A stretch of 64,000 nt of DNA from Wurfbainia villosa. Its lineage: Eukaryota > Streptophyta > Magnoliopsida > Zingiberales > Zingiberaceae. Below the pieces are notes generated by a model. The model did not search any database and had not been told where the DNA came from. It saw only the letters and a program-made list of their open reading frames with translations. The DNA lies in NCBI GenBank assembly GCA_025175895.1, contig CM046000.1, positions 94,720,753 through 94,784,752 of the forward strand, given 5' to 3'. Numbering within the stretch: position 1 is the first letter of the stretch; each line of letters opens with the position of its first letter. This document shows, in pieces, positions 34,517-46,583 of the stretch. The translations under genes were made by a program, and so were the position numbers.

Positions 34517-35040
34517 TCTTTGTATGCTTAGTTATTTTGTTTTAATTTTTAGAACAGCTAGATAGGGTCAATAACTCATCAATCTTGACAACATAGTATT
34601 AGAACACAGCGAGATGATAGTACGTTAGGGAAACAAAGTCTTGTGTGTCCAAGTTAGATAAGGCGTATCTTGCTTGGTGCACACGACTAAGTTGAACTAG
34701 TTGAAGCTACGTCGTCGTATCCTTAACTAGTTAGACCAGGAAGTAATCTTAAGTAACTAAAGTAATCGATTTCTTGAATTTGGCTTTGTCTAAGGAAGTA
34801 GTCGTTGTTCCGATCAAAGAAGGCCTCTGTGCTTCGCCACGACCTGGAAGTTAAATTCTCGAAAAAGTTACTTGACGAGCTAAGGGTTAAATCTGAATCT
34901 AACCCCAAGGTTGATTAGTTTCAATTCACTAAATCTAAACAAGTAAAATTGAAGTCATCTCACAGAACACATAAGGATAACATGCTTGAACATGTAGAAA
35001 GGGTGAGATGATTTCTAGGACTAATAACTTTCAACCAACT
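34517..35040 (+). other. L2 gag-pol linker, no intact gene
   Basis: About 520 bases between the gag tail and protease. Only short broken fragments; no motif recognised. Confidence 0.5.
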
Positions 35041-36310
35041 CTTAAAATCCCAATATCCGATCCAACTCTATATGTGTGGGATCAATGGATGTTAGACAGT
35101 GGGTTTTTCCGACACATGACCTGAGACCGACTGAAATTTTCAAAGCTTAGATTAAAAAATCAAGGATCGGTAGCATTCAGAAATAACGCGAAGCTCAAAA
35201 TCATCGGTTCAGGTGATATTGAGCTAAACTCTAATTTTATAATTCACAACGTTCTTTTAGTCAAAAATTTTAATTTTAATTTACTTAGTGTAAGCCAATT
35301 GTGTGATAACAACTATAAAGTTACATTCTTAGAAAATGAATGTTCAATTAAAACTAATGATACCTCTAAAACAATACTTAAATGAATTAGGAATAGCAAC
35401 ATATACACAATTAATTTACCCAACTCCTCATCCAAGTGTCTAATGACACAGTAAAAGGAATCTTGGTTGTGGCACCGACGACTCGGACACTCTCATCCAA
35501 GACTCATTCACAAAATGAGTCAGAGTAGCTGAGTCAGAGGTTTACCTAACCTTAACAACTTAGGCAATAAAATTTGTAATGCGTGTCAACAAGGTAAACA
35601 AACTAGGGCACAACATCAACTAACTAACCAAGAAAGAACCAAAAGTGTACTTGAGCTGCTACACTTAGACCTATTTGATTCTCATGGAGCCAAGTCACTA
35701 AACAGAAGTCAATTTTGCTTAGTCATAGTTGACGACTACTCTAGGTTTACCTGGGTTAGGTTCCTAAAACACAAAAGTGAAACTCTAGAACAACTCACCA
35801 ACTTATGCAAGTTAATAGAAAATGAAAGAACCTTAAGGTTAAGTGACTTAGAAGCAATCATGGTGGTGAATTCGAAAACCATAGGTTCACTGACTTCTGT
35901 AACCTAAATAGATACCACCATGAGTTCTCCTACTTTAGAACCCCACAACAAAATGGTCTAGTCGAGCAAAATAATAGAACCCTACAAGAAGCCACTAGAA
36001 CCATTTTAAACGAGTACAACCTTCCTAATAGATTTTGGGCAGAAGCCGTTAGTACGACGTGCTATGTCCAAAATAGAATCCTACTAGTCAAAAGACACCT
36101 TAAAACCTCATACGAAATCTATTATGAAAAATTATCCAACATTAAATACTTTAGGGTTTTCAGATTTAGGGTTCACATATTAAATACTAAAGACTACTTA
36201 AAAAAATTCACTTCTAAAACAACCACCGGAATATTCCTAGGGTACTCAACCACAAGTAGAGCCTATAGGGTCTATAATAATGAAACACTAAAAATTGAAG
36301 AAACGATTAA
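35041..36310 (+). pseudogene. L2 protease and integrase (pseudogene)
   Basis: Protease WMLDSG at 35086-35103 (D-S-G in place of D-T-G, normal for copia), then a beta-rich stretch to LLSVSQLCD. The pre-integrase zinc region is RRLGH...CNACQQGKQ (about 35480-35610). The integrase core starts LLHLDLF (35660) with VDDYSRFTWV (35728), followed by several frameshifts through the D/E catalytic part, ending with the ENKTP...GYSTTSRAY-type region. Many stops. Confidence 0.82.
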
Positions 36311-38068
36311 TGTGGTATTCGATGAAGAAAATAAACCCACAAAACCCGAAGTAGAACTAGTTAATGAACTAATTGATACTAGACCTGAATCTGACCATGA
36401 AAATGAGTCTATTATAAATCCTAACTCAAGTCAGTCTAGGTTACAATCAAGTCATCCCATTGATCAAGTAATAGGAGATCCCAACCTAGGGGTTTGAACT
36501 AGAGTGTCATATAGAAACCTTAGTCAAATCTCATTAATCTCGAAAATTGAACCCAAATCAATTGAACAAGCTCTTCTTGATCACGATTGGATTATTGCCA
36601 TGCAAAAAGAGCTAACTCAATTCACTAGGAGTGAAGTCTGAGAATTAGTACCACCACCTAAAGATAAATCGATCATTGGAACAAGGTGGGTATTCCGGAA
36701 AAGACTCGATGATAAAGGAGAATTAGTTAGGAATAAGGCAAGATTAGTCTCTAAAGGATTTAGTCAAGTAGAAGGGTTAGATTATGATGAAACCTATGCT
36801 CCCGTAGCTAGACTAGAATCGATTAGAATGTTGTTGGCCTACGCTGCACATCAAGGATTCAAATTATTTCAAATGTATGTGAAGTCAGTATTTTTAAATG
36901 GTTTTATTAAGGAAGAGGTCTACAACCCCCAGGATTTGAAAGTTTAGATAAACCCGACCATGTTTTCAAACTTAAGAAAGCTTTATATGGACTAAAACAA
37001 GCTCCTAGAGCTTGGTATGAAAGGCTTTCTGTTTATCTCAAGTCAAAAAGGTTTAGTCAAGGCTTAGTAGACCCAACTCTCTTCGTAAAATCCATAGGTA
37101 AAGAAATTTTTATTGCCCAAATATACGTAGATGATATAATCTTTGGAACAACCAACTCAATTTTACTAAATGAGTTCATTTCACTAATGGAAAGTGAATT
37201 TGAAATGAACTTAGTAATAGAATTAACATTTTTTCTAGGCCTACAAATTAAACAAACTAAGGAAGGAATTTACCTACATCAACATAAATATGCTAAGGAA
37301 TTAATTAATAGAATTGGAATGCAAAATGCTAAGGTAATTAATACACCAATGGCTACAAATGTTAATGTATGAGAAGACTTAGAAGCAAAACCAATAGACT
37401 TAAAATACTATAGGAGTGCAATAGGTAGTCTCCTATACTTAATTGCGAGTTGACCCGACATACTATTCGCAGTGAGTATGTGTGCAAGATTTCAAACTTG
37501 TGCTAAGGAGTCACACCTAACATTAGTCAAACGCATCCTTAGATATCTAAAGGGTACACTAAACATAGGAATTTGGTACCCTAGATCTAACGAGTTCGAA
37601 CTAATCGGCTACTCCGACTCAGATTATGCCGGTAGTAAACTTGATAGAAAGAGCATGAGTGGGTGTTGCCAACTTCTCGGCTCGAGTCTAGTGAGCTAGT
37701 GCAGTAGAAAGCAACACTATGTTAATTTATCTACCACCGAAGCCGAATATGTCACATTGGGTGAGTGTGTAGCTCAACTCTTGTGGATGAAGCACACTCT
37801 CCAAGACTTTAATTTAAACTTTAATAACACTAAAATTTACATCGACAATATTAGTTCAATTAATTTAATCAAAAACTCAATCTATAATTCTAGAACCAAA
37901 CATATAGAGGTCAAACACCACTTTATTCAAGAAAATGTAGCAAGTGGGACCATACAACTCGAATACATGGAGTCCAAATCGAACCTAGCATACCTATTTA
38001 ACAAGCCCTTATCCGAAGCAGAGTTTAGTCTGCTTAGATGCAAATTAGGTATGTGTGTAATAGAGTAG
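36311..38068 (+). pseudogene. L2 reverse transcriptase and RNase H (pseudogene)
   Basis: RT starts around 36590: TRWVFRKRLDDKGE, KARLVSKGFSQVEGLDYDET, a MYVKS variant of the MDVKS motif, ALYGLKQAPRAWYERL, YVDDIIFG at 37124-37146, and FFLGLQIKQTKEGIY with the SIRE signature. RNase H: SLLYLIAS, RYLKGTLNIGIW, GYSDSDYAGSKLDRKS, STTEAEYV (37735) and DNISSINL, ending KLGMCVIE at 38068. Stops at former Trp codons and a short frameshift near 36930 disable it. Confidence 0.88.
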
Positions 38069-39012
38069 GACTCAAAACTTATATTTTCCTTTATACTCTA
38101 TTTTTATTTTTTATGCAAAATGGAACTAGTCTAGGGCTTACCTTAGAAAACATGCACCTATAGATTTAAGGAGCCAATACATCTCACAACACATAGGACT
38201 AATGTGTTTGTGTACTTAGCTATGTAGATGGGCGTGAGATGTTAGGACCTCACTCTTGATTCCAGATGTAGATCTAGTGCATCGACATGAACCATGGAGT
38301 ATAATTATCTAAATTAATCAACTCTAATCAGGACTTACTGATCATTCTATATCAAGTAAGTCAAATAGAGTTGAACATACTATTAGATGAGCTTATGTTT
38401 AAAGTATTATTTTCAAAATCTAATAGGAACATGCTTGGACTTATAAAACATAATCACTATGTTTTGAAAAGGTTTTTTCTATAAACCCCCACACTTTTTT
38501 ATTTATGGAAAAAGGGGGAGAAAACTGCCAAAGTTAAGAGATCAAAATTTTTTTTGATAACTTAACTTAAATCTAAAGTTAAAACCATCAGACCAAAGTT
38601 AAGTAAGTAATTACTTAACCTTTTTAATGTAAACAGGGGGAGAAAAGGCCAAAGTTAAGAGATAAAAAATTAAGTTTTGATAACTTAACTTAAACATTTA
38701 GGCCAATGTTAAGTAATCTTGATTACTTAAAATTTTAAGTTGCAATCGTTAAGGGGGAGAGCTAAGATCCTTTTTCAAGTACTCACCTAAGGTCAAGGGG
38801 GAGGTTACCTCAAGGGGGAGGACTTGAAAAAGAGTTTTACTCATACTCCTACTTATGCTAACTTACTAAGTTACTCACACTAACTTACTAAGTTATGCAT
38901 TTATGCTTATTTCATATTCATAATAATCATTTCACTTACTTAATGCACCCTTATGCGTTAATTTTTCCCTTAACTTTGTGTCGATTTGCCATAAGATCAA
39001 GAAGGGGGAGAT
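38069..39012 (+). other. L2 3' noncoding region with six polypurine-like tracts
   Basis: GGGGGAG tracts occur at 38511-38520, 38636-38642, 38751-38760, 38795-38803, 38811-38820 and 39001-39010; only the last touches the LTR. An AGTTAAGAGAT...GATAACTTAACTTAA block is repeated (about 38520-38575 and 38640-38695). No env-like ORF is readable. Multiple tracts of this kind are known in SIRE elements. Confidence 0.75.
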
Positions 39013-40116
39013 TGTTGGTGCAGTAGGCACCAGATAATCGAACCTAGGTTTTGATTATGACAAAGACCCAAAGCTAAGGTCATATTGTTGTCTAATGAGC
39101 TGAACCAAGTGTGCAGGAATGGTTAAGCTGAGCTAAAGGTCGGCGACACACGGAGAATCCTGAGTCATGAAACTGTGGTGGTCGAGCGACACAGAGAGAA
39201 CTTCGGAGGGAGTCGAAGAACCCAAGTGGAGATCTGAAGCAAAGCTGCAAGTCACAAAAGGACATAAGGTAAGCTTGTGTGTGAGTGAATGTAAGGTCGG
39301 GTCTTCCGTACGGGGACATCCTTAGGCAGCGATCCTACTAAGACTTCCCGTGGAAGGTATAGGTCGAGATCGGATGGTAAGTGGTCGTCGAATTCACTTG
39401 TATTGTTTTCATTTCGAGCTAACTTGTTGTTATAGTTGGATACTCTAGTCACCAGTCGACTACTGGCTATTGGAAGTCGATTGCTGTTGGCATCAGTCGA
39501 CTTCCAGTCAAATTGCCCACCTCAAGGAGAGTCAAGATAAGCTCCACTTATCTTGGGGAGATGAGGTTCTTTGACCATGAGCTAGAACTGAACGTTGGGG
39601 AGCTTCCAAGGCTATAAAAGAAGGGGGGTTTCACCCCTTTAGGTCATTAAAAAGTGGTTACAAAGTGATCCCACAATGTCGCTTCTCTACGACAACTCTA
39701 TAACGCCGAAGCGCTGCCGGAACGTCGATGACACGACCTCAAGCTCAAGATTTATTTGTCATTAGTATAAGTAATTAACATTTTCATTTCTATTCAGTGT
39801 ATTACATTTGTTTTTATTGAGATTTTTATCATAATGAGGAGAGGGGGGGATTGTCCCTCTATCTCGATCTCTTCATTTTGTAATCGTCATCTCCTACCTC
39901 CAACAAGGAGGAGACTAGTTTTGTGAATTGCCCTCTGTACACGATCGAGGATCGCAAGGGCCTTGGATTAGCAACCATTAGGTTGTGAACTAAGTAAAAC
40001 CAACTTGTCTCATTTACTTTTCCACTGTGCATCTCTTTATTTTTATCGAACGAATCGAAAAAAAAATGAAGTTTTATGTGTGCTATTCACCCCCCTAGCG
40101 CTTTTGCGATCCTACA
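39013..40116 (+). repeat. L2 3' LTR
   Basis: TGTTGGTGCAGTAGG...CGATCCTACA, 1104 bp, TATA box at 39613-39619. Differs from the 5' LTR at many single positions, so the element is clearly older than A and B. Confidence 0.92.
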
Positions 40117-40121
40117 GTATG
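40117..40121. repeat. L2 target-site duplication, right (GTATG)
   Basis: Matches GTATA at 12711-12715 in four of five bases. Confidence 0.6.
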
Positions 40122-40914
40122 ATCCCTTCATACTTGATAGACCACCCTTAGCCTAGACCTAAGCCTTCTAGCCACCTCCATCAGCCTCATGCCTATTGGA
40201 TCCCTCCAAGTCATCTATGACTTGTTCATCCATACACTAGCCTTTAGGTGCTTCCATCGGCTATTGTCATGCTAACTGGATTTATTTTGCCAAAGTACAT
40301 TTGGACTTATGCCGCCAAGACAGACGCTTGGACTTTACGTCGCCAAACATTGGACTTATGCCACCAAGACTACAGCTTGGACTTTATGCCGCCAATATAA
40401 CACCCTTGGACTTCCCAATTCCTAAGTACCCATCTTGGACTTTCTCCGCCAAAGTTCACTTGGACTTTACGCCGCCAAGACTATACACTTGGACTTATGT
40501 CACCACGACTATACCTTTAAACTTTCCTTACTAAGTACCAATGACTTGGACTTTCCATTGCCAAGACCCATGCTTGGAATTTTCAATTTTCAATTACCCA
40601 TGATTTGGACTTCTTAAATGCCAAGACCATTCTTGGACTTGCCATGACAATCACATTGCAAAAATCAAAATACTACTCGAGTCAAACTCGAGTCTGATCA
40701 ATTGTGACCTAGGTCAATTGCACCAAAAATCTCTCCCTTTTTCATGTTTGACAACACCTTTAAGTATGACTAACAAATTAGCCCAACCTTAACTCTTTCA
40801 ATGCCAAAGCATAGTGAAGGTTTACCTAATTTAAATCTCACTTCTCCCCATTTGGCATACATCAAAAAGATTACTAAGGGTATCAATGTCTCTCATATAC
40901 CAATGAGATCTTAC
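40122..40914 (-). repeat. L1 3' LTR, inner part (LTR 5' end), with CTTGGACTT repeats
   Basis: Continues the L1 LTR after L2. Contains about ten irregular repeats of a CTTGGACTT...GCCGCCAAG module (40285-40650), each able to fold because TTGG pairs with CCAA. On the plus strand it ends TCTTACA next to TTCTCCCCCTTG, i.e. minus-strand AAGGGGGAGAA then TGTAAGA, a plausible purine tract and LTR start. With 11842-12715 the LTR would be about 1.67 kb. The boundary is inferred, because the other LTR is cut. Confidence 0.55.
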
Positions 40915-42418
40915 ATTCTCCCCCTTGATCCAAAATCATCTTGGATGCCTTCACTCTTCCCAGTGATAAATCACATATTACTAAATGAGAGGCAATCCTC
41001 ACTATTCTCCAACTCTTCCCCTTTGAGGAAAAACTCATCCATCATCCCTTGATGAATAACCTCCCCCTAAAGGCTTTCTTCCCCTTGACCATTGGACTAA
41101 CAATGTACTTGGAGAGTTCTGAAGCCAATAGGAAACTTAAACCATTGAAATTAAGGGTAAGGATTCAACATTGAAATTTTACCTCCCTTAAAATTTGATT
41201 TTCACCCTAAACACCTCTCCTAATCATTTTCAATGATATTTCACCCTTTCAATGCTTTCCAAAACATATCCTAAGATTAGGAGACATTAGGGTACCTAGG
41301 AATGGCTGAAAATGGGCTAAAGAAATCTAATTTACTCGAAATCAACCCAGTAGTTGACTTGATAAGTGATTAGTCGACTGCCAGCCTGAGGCAGTCGATT
41401 GACGTCTGATTTCCAGAAATCAGACTTGCTAAAATGATTTTTAAAAATGCACAAGTAAATATATGTATTTTGAAAAATCTTAAAAATTCATACGTATATT
41501 ACTTACATGGAATATGATGGGTGAAAAATATTTTTAAATTAAAATACTCATTAAATTGTGAGATTGATATAAAGTTCAAAACCATTAAAACTATCAATGT
41601 TTTTGACCTACTTTGTATCAACTTCTTCAATGGTGATTGCTATCAAAAGATAGACTTCACCAAGGTTTTTCAAAATGATTTCAAAAACCTATTTTCTATC
41701 ATAGTTTATGGGCTAAGTATACATTACTTGTATACTAGCTTTCTTCATAATTTATACCTATGATTGAGATGAGTTTGAGTTCATCTAGATGCAATATCTA
41801 TGCACCTTGAACTTAACTCATTTTCCTAACATCTCACATGTGTCTAGGATGTATCAATACACACACATGTCAAATTAAGGTCCTTGTGAGATGTGAGTTT
41901 TTGTTCTTCCTTAATTCTAAGGGCTTATTCATTTTATCTAGGCAACTTTATTTGATTCCCTTATCAGGGGACTTCAAATCATGCTATTGTCCTTAAATCA
42001 ATGTGAATTAACTTAAATGCATGAATGATCGTGGCAAAGTAGTGAGTGTATAAATTAAAGCATATGGCAATGATGCATTATGTCATGACATAAAAATACA
42101 AACCTAAGTACGAACATAACATTAGCAGAAACATGATCATGACATATTAAAATACCATAAGAATTATGATGTCATGATATACATAGATTTCATTATTGAA
42201 AGAAGGCTATTGCTTATACATAATGGCATAGCATAAGAGTAATAAATGAGCATACACATCAACACATGTAATGAGAAATACAACACACATTATTACAACC
42301 AAACAATACAGGGTAAATAATAGAAACATTTAAGTGACACAAAATGATTTCATTCATTTTCAAAAAGTGTTCATACAAGATTTTCCCATGACAACATAAA
42401 AAAAAACAAGACACCATC
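40915..42418 (-). other. L1 3' internal noncoding region
   Basis: No gene. On the minus strand it carries further GGGGGAG/AAGGGG tracts (for example 41058-41070) and an AGTCGACT-type palindrome cluster (41345-41400), then AT-rich DNA up to the TRIM. Resembles the SIRE region between pol and the 3' LTR. Confidence 0.55.
42414..42418. repeat. TRIM target-site duplication, left (CCATC)
   Basis: CCATC at 42414-42418 and 52671-52675 flank the TRIM ends exactly. Confidence 0.93.
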
Positions 42419-42616
42419 TGTTGGAGTATTGGAAATACAATCAAAGTCCCACATTGGTAAGATATGGAAAAGATCATATGCTTATAAGATGAAAAGATAT
42501 CTCCATTGGCATGAGGCCTTTTGGGTAAAGCTCAAAAATAAAACCATGAGGGCTTAGGCCCAAAGTGGACAATATCATGCCATTGTGAAGATATGTGAAT
42601 CTTATAGGCACTAACA
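42419..42616 (+). repeat. TRIM 5' LTR
   Basis: 198 bp, about 90% or more identical to 52472-52670 by eye. Contains AAAGTCCCACATTGG near its start, a block seen in many plant small LTRs. Confidence 0.93.
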
Positions 42617-42631
42617 ATTGGTATCAGAGCC
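42617..42631 (+). other. TRIM primer-binding site
   Basis: ATTGGTATCAGAGCC directly after the LTR, the iMet PBS. Confidence 0.93.
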
Positions 42632-42777
42632 ATTGTCCATGTCAAGCCATGAACCTCAAACGAAGGAAGTAGAGCTCCCATGTCCATATCAAGAGAACCA
42701 GACACTAGACAAGAAGTCCAGTTGGGTCGAGAGGACTGAACAACTGGAAGAAAGTCCAGTTGGGCCAGAAGGGCTGG

Positions 42778-42782
42778 ACAAC
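42778..42782. repeat. Gypsy target-site duplication, left (ACAAC)
   Basis: ACAAC at 42778-42782 and 52322-52326. Confidence 0.88.
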
Positions 42783-43620
42783 TCTAACGACCTAACCCCG
42801 TATGCACATACTAAATCCCTAGTCACACATCAACATTACCCATTATATACAAGATCAAAATGCCCGACACAATTTATTTTTTTATTCCATCCAGTTTAGC
42901 AGTCTCAACTACACACTTAACTCTCAGAACCTGAAGAAAAATAGAACATCAAGTCAGCTCCCCTCAATCTGGAAACCCTGTTTTGTAGATCCCCCCGGAC
43001 AATGTGTGTCATGCTCATCATCATCATCCTCAGTTACACCACCTCCGCTTCTTGTATCTCATTCTGGGTATCATGTTCCCTACCTGAAATTGTTATGTGA
43101 CATCATGAGTTCACAGCCCAGTAAGTAGATCAATGACAGAGATATAACACAGGGAGGAGAATAATTCAAAAGAAACATATATCTCTACAACTGTAAATGT
43201 AAATTACTGTAGCTCAACATACATTTTCGGTTATACTTTCTGTAAGTCCATATGAAACCTAACCAATGCTTTTAACATCATATCATTATAACAAGTACAA
43301 CGAACCCCATCATGCCTTCATATGCTAACTGTACCTAACCATAAACCTTCGTGGTACCTCACATTATGCATTTAAAATGCTGAGCCAGTCAAATATCTTA
43401 ATTTCTTGTGCAATCCTGAGGTACCTCTAGGAAGAAACTAAGGGAATCCATCACCATCAACATCACAATTTGGTGGGCCCTCCCCGGAGCTCAACCCGGG
43501 GAGCCCAACCCGTCTAGGCACCACTAATGCTCATGTACATACAGTTAGCTAACTAATAATTTCTGTCGTTTTCTACCATACTCAGTCATAGAAGGATAAC
43601 ATAGAACATCTTGAATGGAC

Positions 43621-43701
<81 letters not shown>

Positions 43702-45227
43702 AACCTCATACACAGGTAGATGTTAACATAACTTATTCACATAACATCGAAGCATAAGAAGGATCTGATGAACATTTTAGCTAAAGAAAATAAGAACATT
43801 AAACATCATTGGTGAACAAATATATATATTTATATATAGCATCTAACCTCATACACAGGTAGATGGTAATTACACACACATACATATAGCATCTAACCTC
43901 ATACACAGGTAGATGGTAATTACTCATATATATATATATAGCATCTAACCTCATACACAGGTAGACGATATTTATCACATATTATAAATCATTTACAGCA
44001 TTACAAACAAAAAGATCTTACAAAGGATTAACTAAACATGCTGGCTGAGAACCCATATAACAGGAAGCATCTACAGACATAAAGCTCATATACATACTAA
44101 CTTTTCTATCCATCCTAGCATACTGATTCATTTCCAACAAACTACCCCTTACCTCTATTAAACATTTATCTGGCTATTAATTGAAGATTTAACCCTCATG
44201 TACATCATTTGGTTCACTCAATTCATTAGGACCCCAACAAGTGTATATTCCGTTATTTTCCCCCTACCGGATGAAACCCTCCATACTAATCCACGCTTAA
44301 ATTCATCGAATACGATCCTAAAATCCTAGACCGATTCCCCTTCCCTTCCAATGACACCAATCTATTTATCCTTTCCCTTTCCCCTGTTCTTCACCTACCA
44401 AGAACCCTAATCCACCGGTTCGGTCATCACCATCCAGAATTCCCATTATAGCCCAATGATTTAATTCCTAGCCACCTCCCGAGATCTCCTCGCCCTCCTC
44501 CCTGCCGATGGAAAACTTGGTTGCCATTGCTCCATCGATCAAACCTCCGCACTTCCCTATGCCCCCGCTAGGACACCAACCGTAACCCAATCCACCAAGC
44601 ACGGTGAATTCCCAAAATCACCGAATTCCAATCCTCCCCCAATCGAGAACCCTTCCTCGGCTCCAAGATTGAAGGCCCTAATCCCTTCCTCAGTAACTCT
44701 TTGCCTATCGCCTCCACCTAGTCGGATAGCCACTCCACCGCTCGCCTCTAGCTCAACCTATCCCCAACAACACCGTAATGCGGCGACGTTAGAACCTAAT
44801 TGGGAAATCCTCACCGACGAAGCTTCACTCCTTAACACCCGACTCCAACTCGCCGACTGGCCCTATGAGAAGATCTTTGGATTCACCGCCTCGACAACTC
44901 TAGCCAAAGATTACTCACCGGGAAGAGGAAGGAGGAGGGACGTGTTGCTCCGGCAGCTGGCGCCGACTCGGCAGAGGATCGCCTCTTCTTGCGGGCGGCT
45001 CATGCAAGTGAGTCGGGTTGCGAAAAGAAAAGAAACGCAAAAGAAAAAAAGAAAAGGAAAATATATATAGGGGTTCTAGGTTAGTTGGGGTTTAGGGTTT
45101 TTCCCTTTCATGCCTCTCACGGTGATTATTTAGGGTGTAAATAGACCGCGAATTTTATCCCCCTTTTTCGATGATTTTCGCCCGTGTATTTATTTATTTA
45201 TTTATTTATTTTTTCCGAGACTTGACA
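42783..45227 (-). repeat. Gypsy 3' LTR (left)
   Basis: Starts TCTAACGACC and ends GACTTGACA on the plus strand (LTR start TGTCAAGTC on minus). Contains a long (AT)n tract (43624-43700), three tandem ~50-bp repeats built on GCATCTAACCTCATACAC (43836-43970) and a (TATT)n run near 45190. Minus-strand TATA-like CTATATATAT at about 45058-45070. Confidence 0.92.
43624..43700. repeat. (AT)n microsatellite in gypsy LTR
   Basis: Nearly pure AT dinucleotide tract broken by a GTC. The matching tract in the other LTR (50686-50730) is shorter and retains the first TAGCATCTAACC module, so the left copy has changed by expansion or deletion. Confidence 0.9.
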
Positions 45228-45230
45228 ACT

Positions 45231-45241
45231 CTTCCCCCCTT
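45231..45241 (-). other. Gypsy polypurine tract
   Basis: Minus-strand AAGGGGGGAAG three bases before TGTCAAGTC of the LTR. Confidence 0.8.
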
Positions 45242-45992
45242 AAAAAAAAATTTCATCCTCGAAATTTGACTTACCAAATAGTTCAGGGTAACGGTCACGC
45301 ATATCCCGCTTGGCCTCCTGTAGCTTCCTCTATCCGCTGATTTCCCATAAAACTTTCACCATTCTCGATTTCTTTATTTCTCACCTTCCGCACTTGACGC
45401 ATCTAATATTTGTTCCGCATTACCTGAGGATAGATCCGTGTCCACCGATGGCTTCATACTCAATCACATGTGCAGGATTGGAAAGGTACCTCCTGAGCAT
45501 GGATACGTGAAACACATTATGAACTCCCGCCAGTTTTGGTGGTAGAGCAACTCGGTATGCTCGTGTCCCAATCCGGTCGAGAATCTCAAAAGGCCCAATA
45601 TACCTCGGACTGAGTTTGCCCTTCCTTCCGAACCTCAGTACTCCCTTCATGGGTGACACTTTGAGAAATACATGGTCTCCTACTGTGAACTCTAGGTCCC
45701 TCCTTCGACGATCAGCATAACTCTTTTGGCAACTCTGTGCCGACTGCATTCTATCCCGGATCTTTGCTACTAGTTCCACAGTTTGTGTCACGATCTTTGG
45801 ACCCAGAACTGCCCTTTCTCCTACCTCTTCCCAGTGTAGTGGGGTTCTACACTTTCTTCCGTATAGCACTTCATAGGAAGCCATACCGATGGTGGATTGA
45901 TAACTATTATTATAGGTGAACTCTACCAAGGGCAGTTTGGACTCCCAACTCCCTTTGAAATCTATAATGCAAGCTCGTAGCATATCTTCCAA
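45241..45992 (-). pseudogene. Gypsy integrase C-terminus and degenerate chromodomain
   Basis: 45992-45420 encodes 190 codons: end of the integrase core (ILEDMLRACI, VEFTYNNSYQSTIGM), the GPF/Y-type module (LSPRYIGPFEILDRIG, YRVALPP) and HNVFHVSMLRRYL. Downstream, in shifted frames, KVRNKEI and RDMRDRYPELF are what remains of a Tekay-type chromodomain that targets integration to heterochromatin. Stops and frame changes after the GHGSILR tail remove a functional chromodomain. Confidence 0.88.
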
Positions 45993-46571
45993 AATTTGAA
46001 TTACTCGCTCAGATTGACCGTCGATCTAGGGATGGAAAGCAGTGCTGAAAGCAAGTTTTGTACCCAATCCCCGCTGCAAACTCTTCCAGAACCTGGATGT
46101 AAATTTTGGGTCTCTATCTGACACAATCTGATCCGGAATTCCATGTAACTTTACTATTTCCCGTATGTACAACTCTGCATATTGTATCATAGTGAAAGTG
46201 GTTTTCACTGGCAAAAAGTGGGCTGACTTTGTCAATCGATCCACAATAACCCACACTACATTTGATCCCTTAGTCGAGATCAGTAATCCTACCACAAAAT
46301 CCATGGCAACATTTTCCCACTTCCGCATGTGTATCAGGCGGTTCGGCGATCCCGGGCCTTTGGTGCTCGGCTTTCACACTGATGTAAGGCACTCATGGAC
46401 CATCCTGCTTATGTCTCTCTTCATGCCCGGCCACCAATATAATAGCCGCATATCCTTATACATCTTTGTGCTGCCAGGGTGGATAGAGTACGGGGTAGTG
46501 TGAGCTTCCCTCATGAGATTCTCCCTCAGGGATCCACCCTTAGGCACCCATATGCGGCCCTTGTATCGCAC
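45993..46571 (-). pseudogene. Gypsy integrase, zinc and core region (stops)
   Basis: 46571-46374 holds the HHCC-type N-terminus (HPGSTKMYKD, WWPGMKRDI, ending HECLTSV before a stop). 46328-46026 holds the core with the aspartates in IVDRLTKSAHF and SDRDPKF. A TAG at 46026-46028 stands where HPQTDGQSERV-type proteins have Gln, so the catalytic Glu lies after a stop. Confidence 0.88.
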
Positions 46572-46583
46572 TATCCCATCAAT

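Larger units (their letters stand above)
12716..40116 (+). mobile_element. L2: SIRE/Maximus-like Ty1/copia retrotransposon, interrupted by A
   Basis: LTRs at 12716-13807 and 39013-40116, PBS at 13810, gag split by element A (14536-33424), CCHC knuckle, protease, integrase, RT and RNase H in the Ty1/copia order, then a long 3' noncoding tail with repeated GGGGGAG tracts. RT motifs such as FFLGLQIKQ and YVDDIIFG and the gag C-terminus point to the SIRE/Maximus lineage. Removing A leaves about 8.5 kb. Frameshifts and stops run throughout, and the two LTRs differ at many positions, so the insertion is old relative to B. Confidence 0.9.

Noticed and set aside
42419..42616. Identity of the TRIM as Cassandra
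   Set aside because: The LTR start is similar, but no 5S rRNA-like promoter boxes were found in the LTR.
44669..45070. 133-codon ORF as a host gene
   Set aside because: It lies wholly within the gypsy LTR, and the copy in the right LTR (51730-52150) does not keep the frame.
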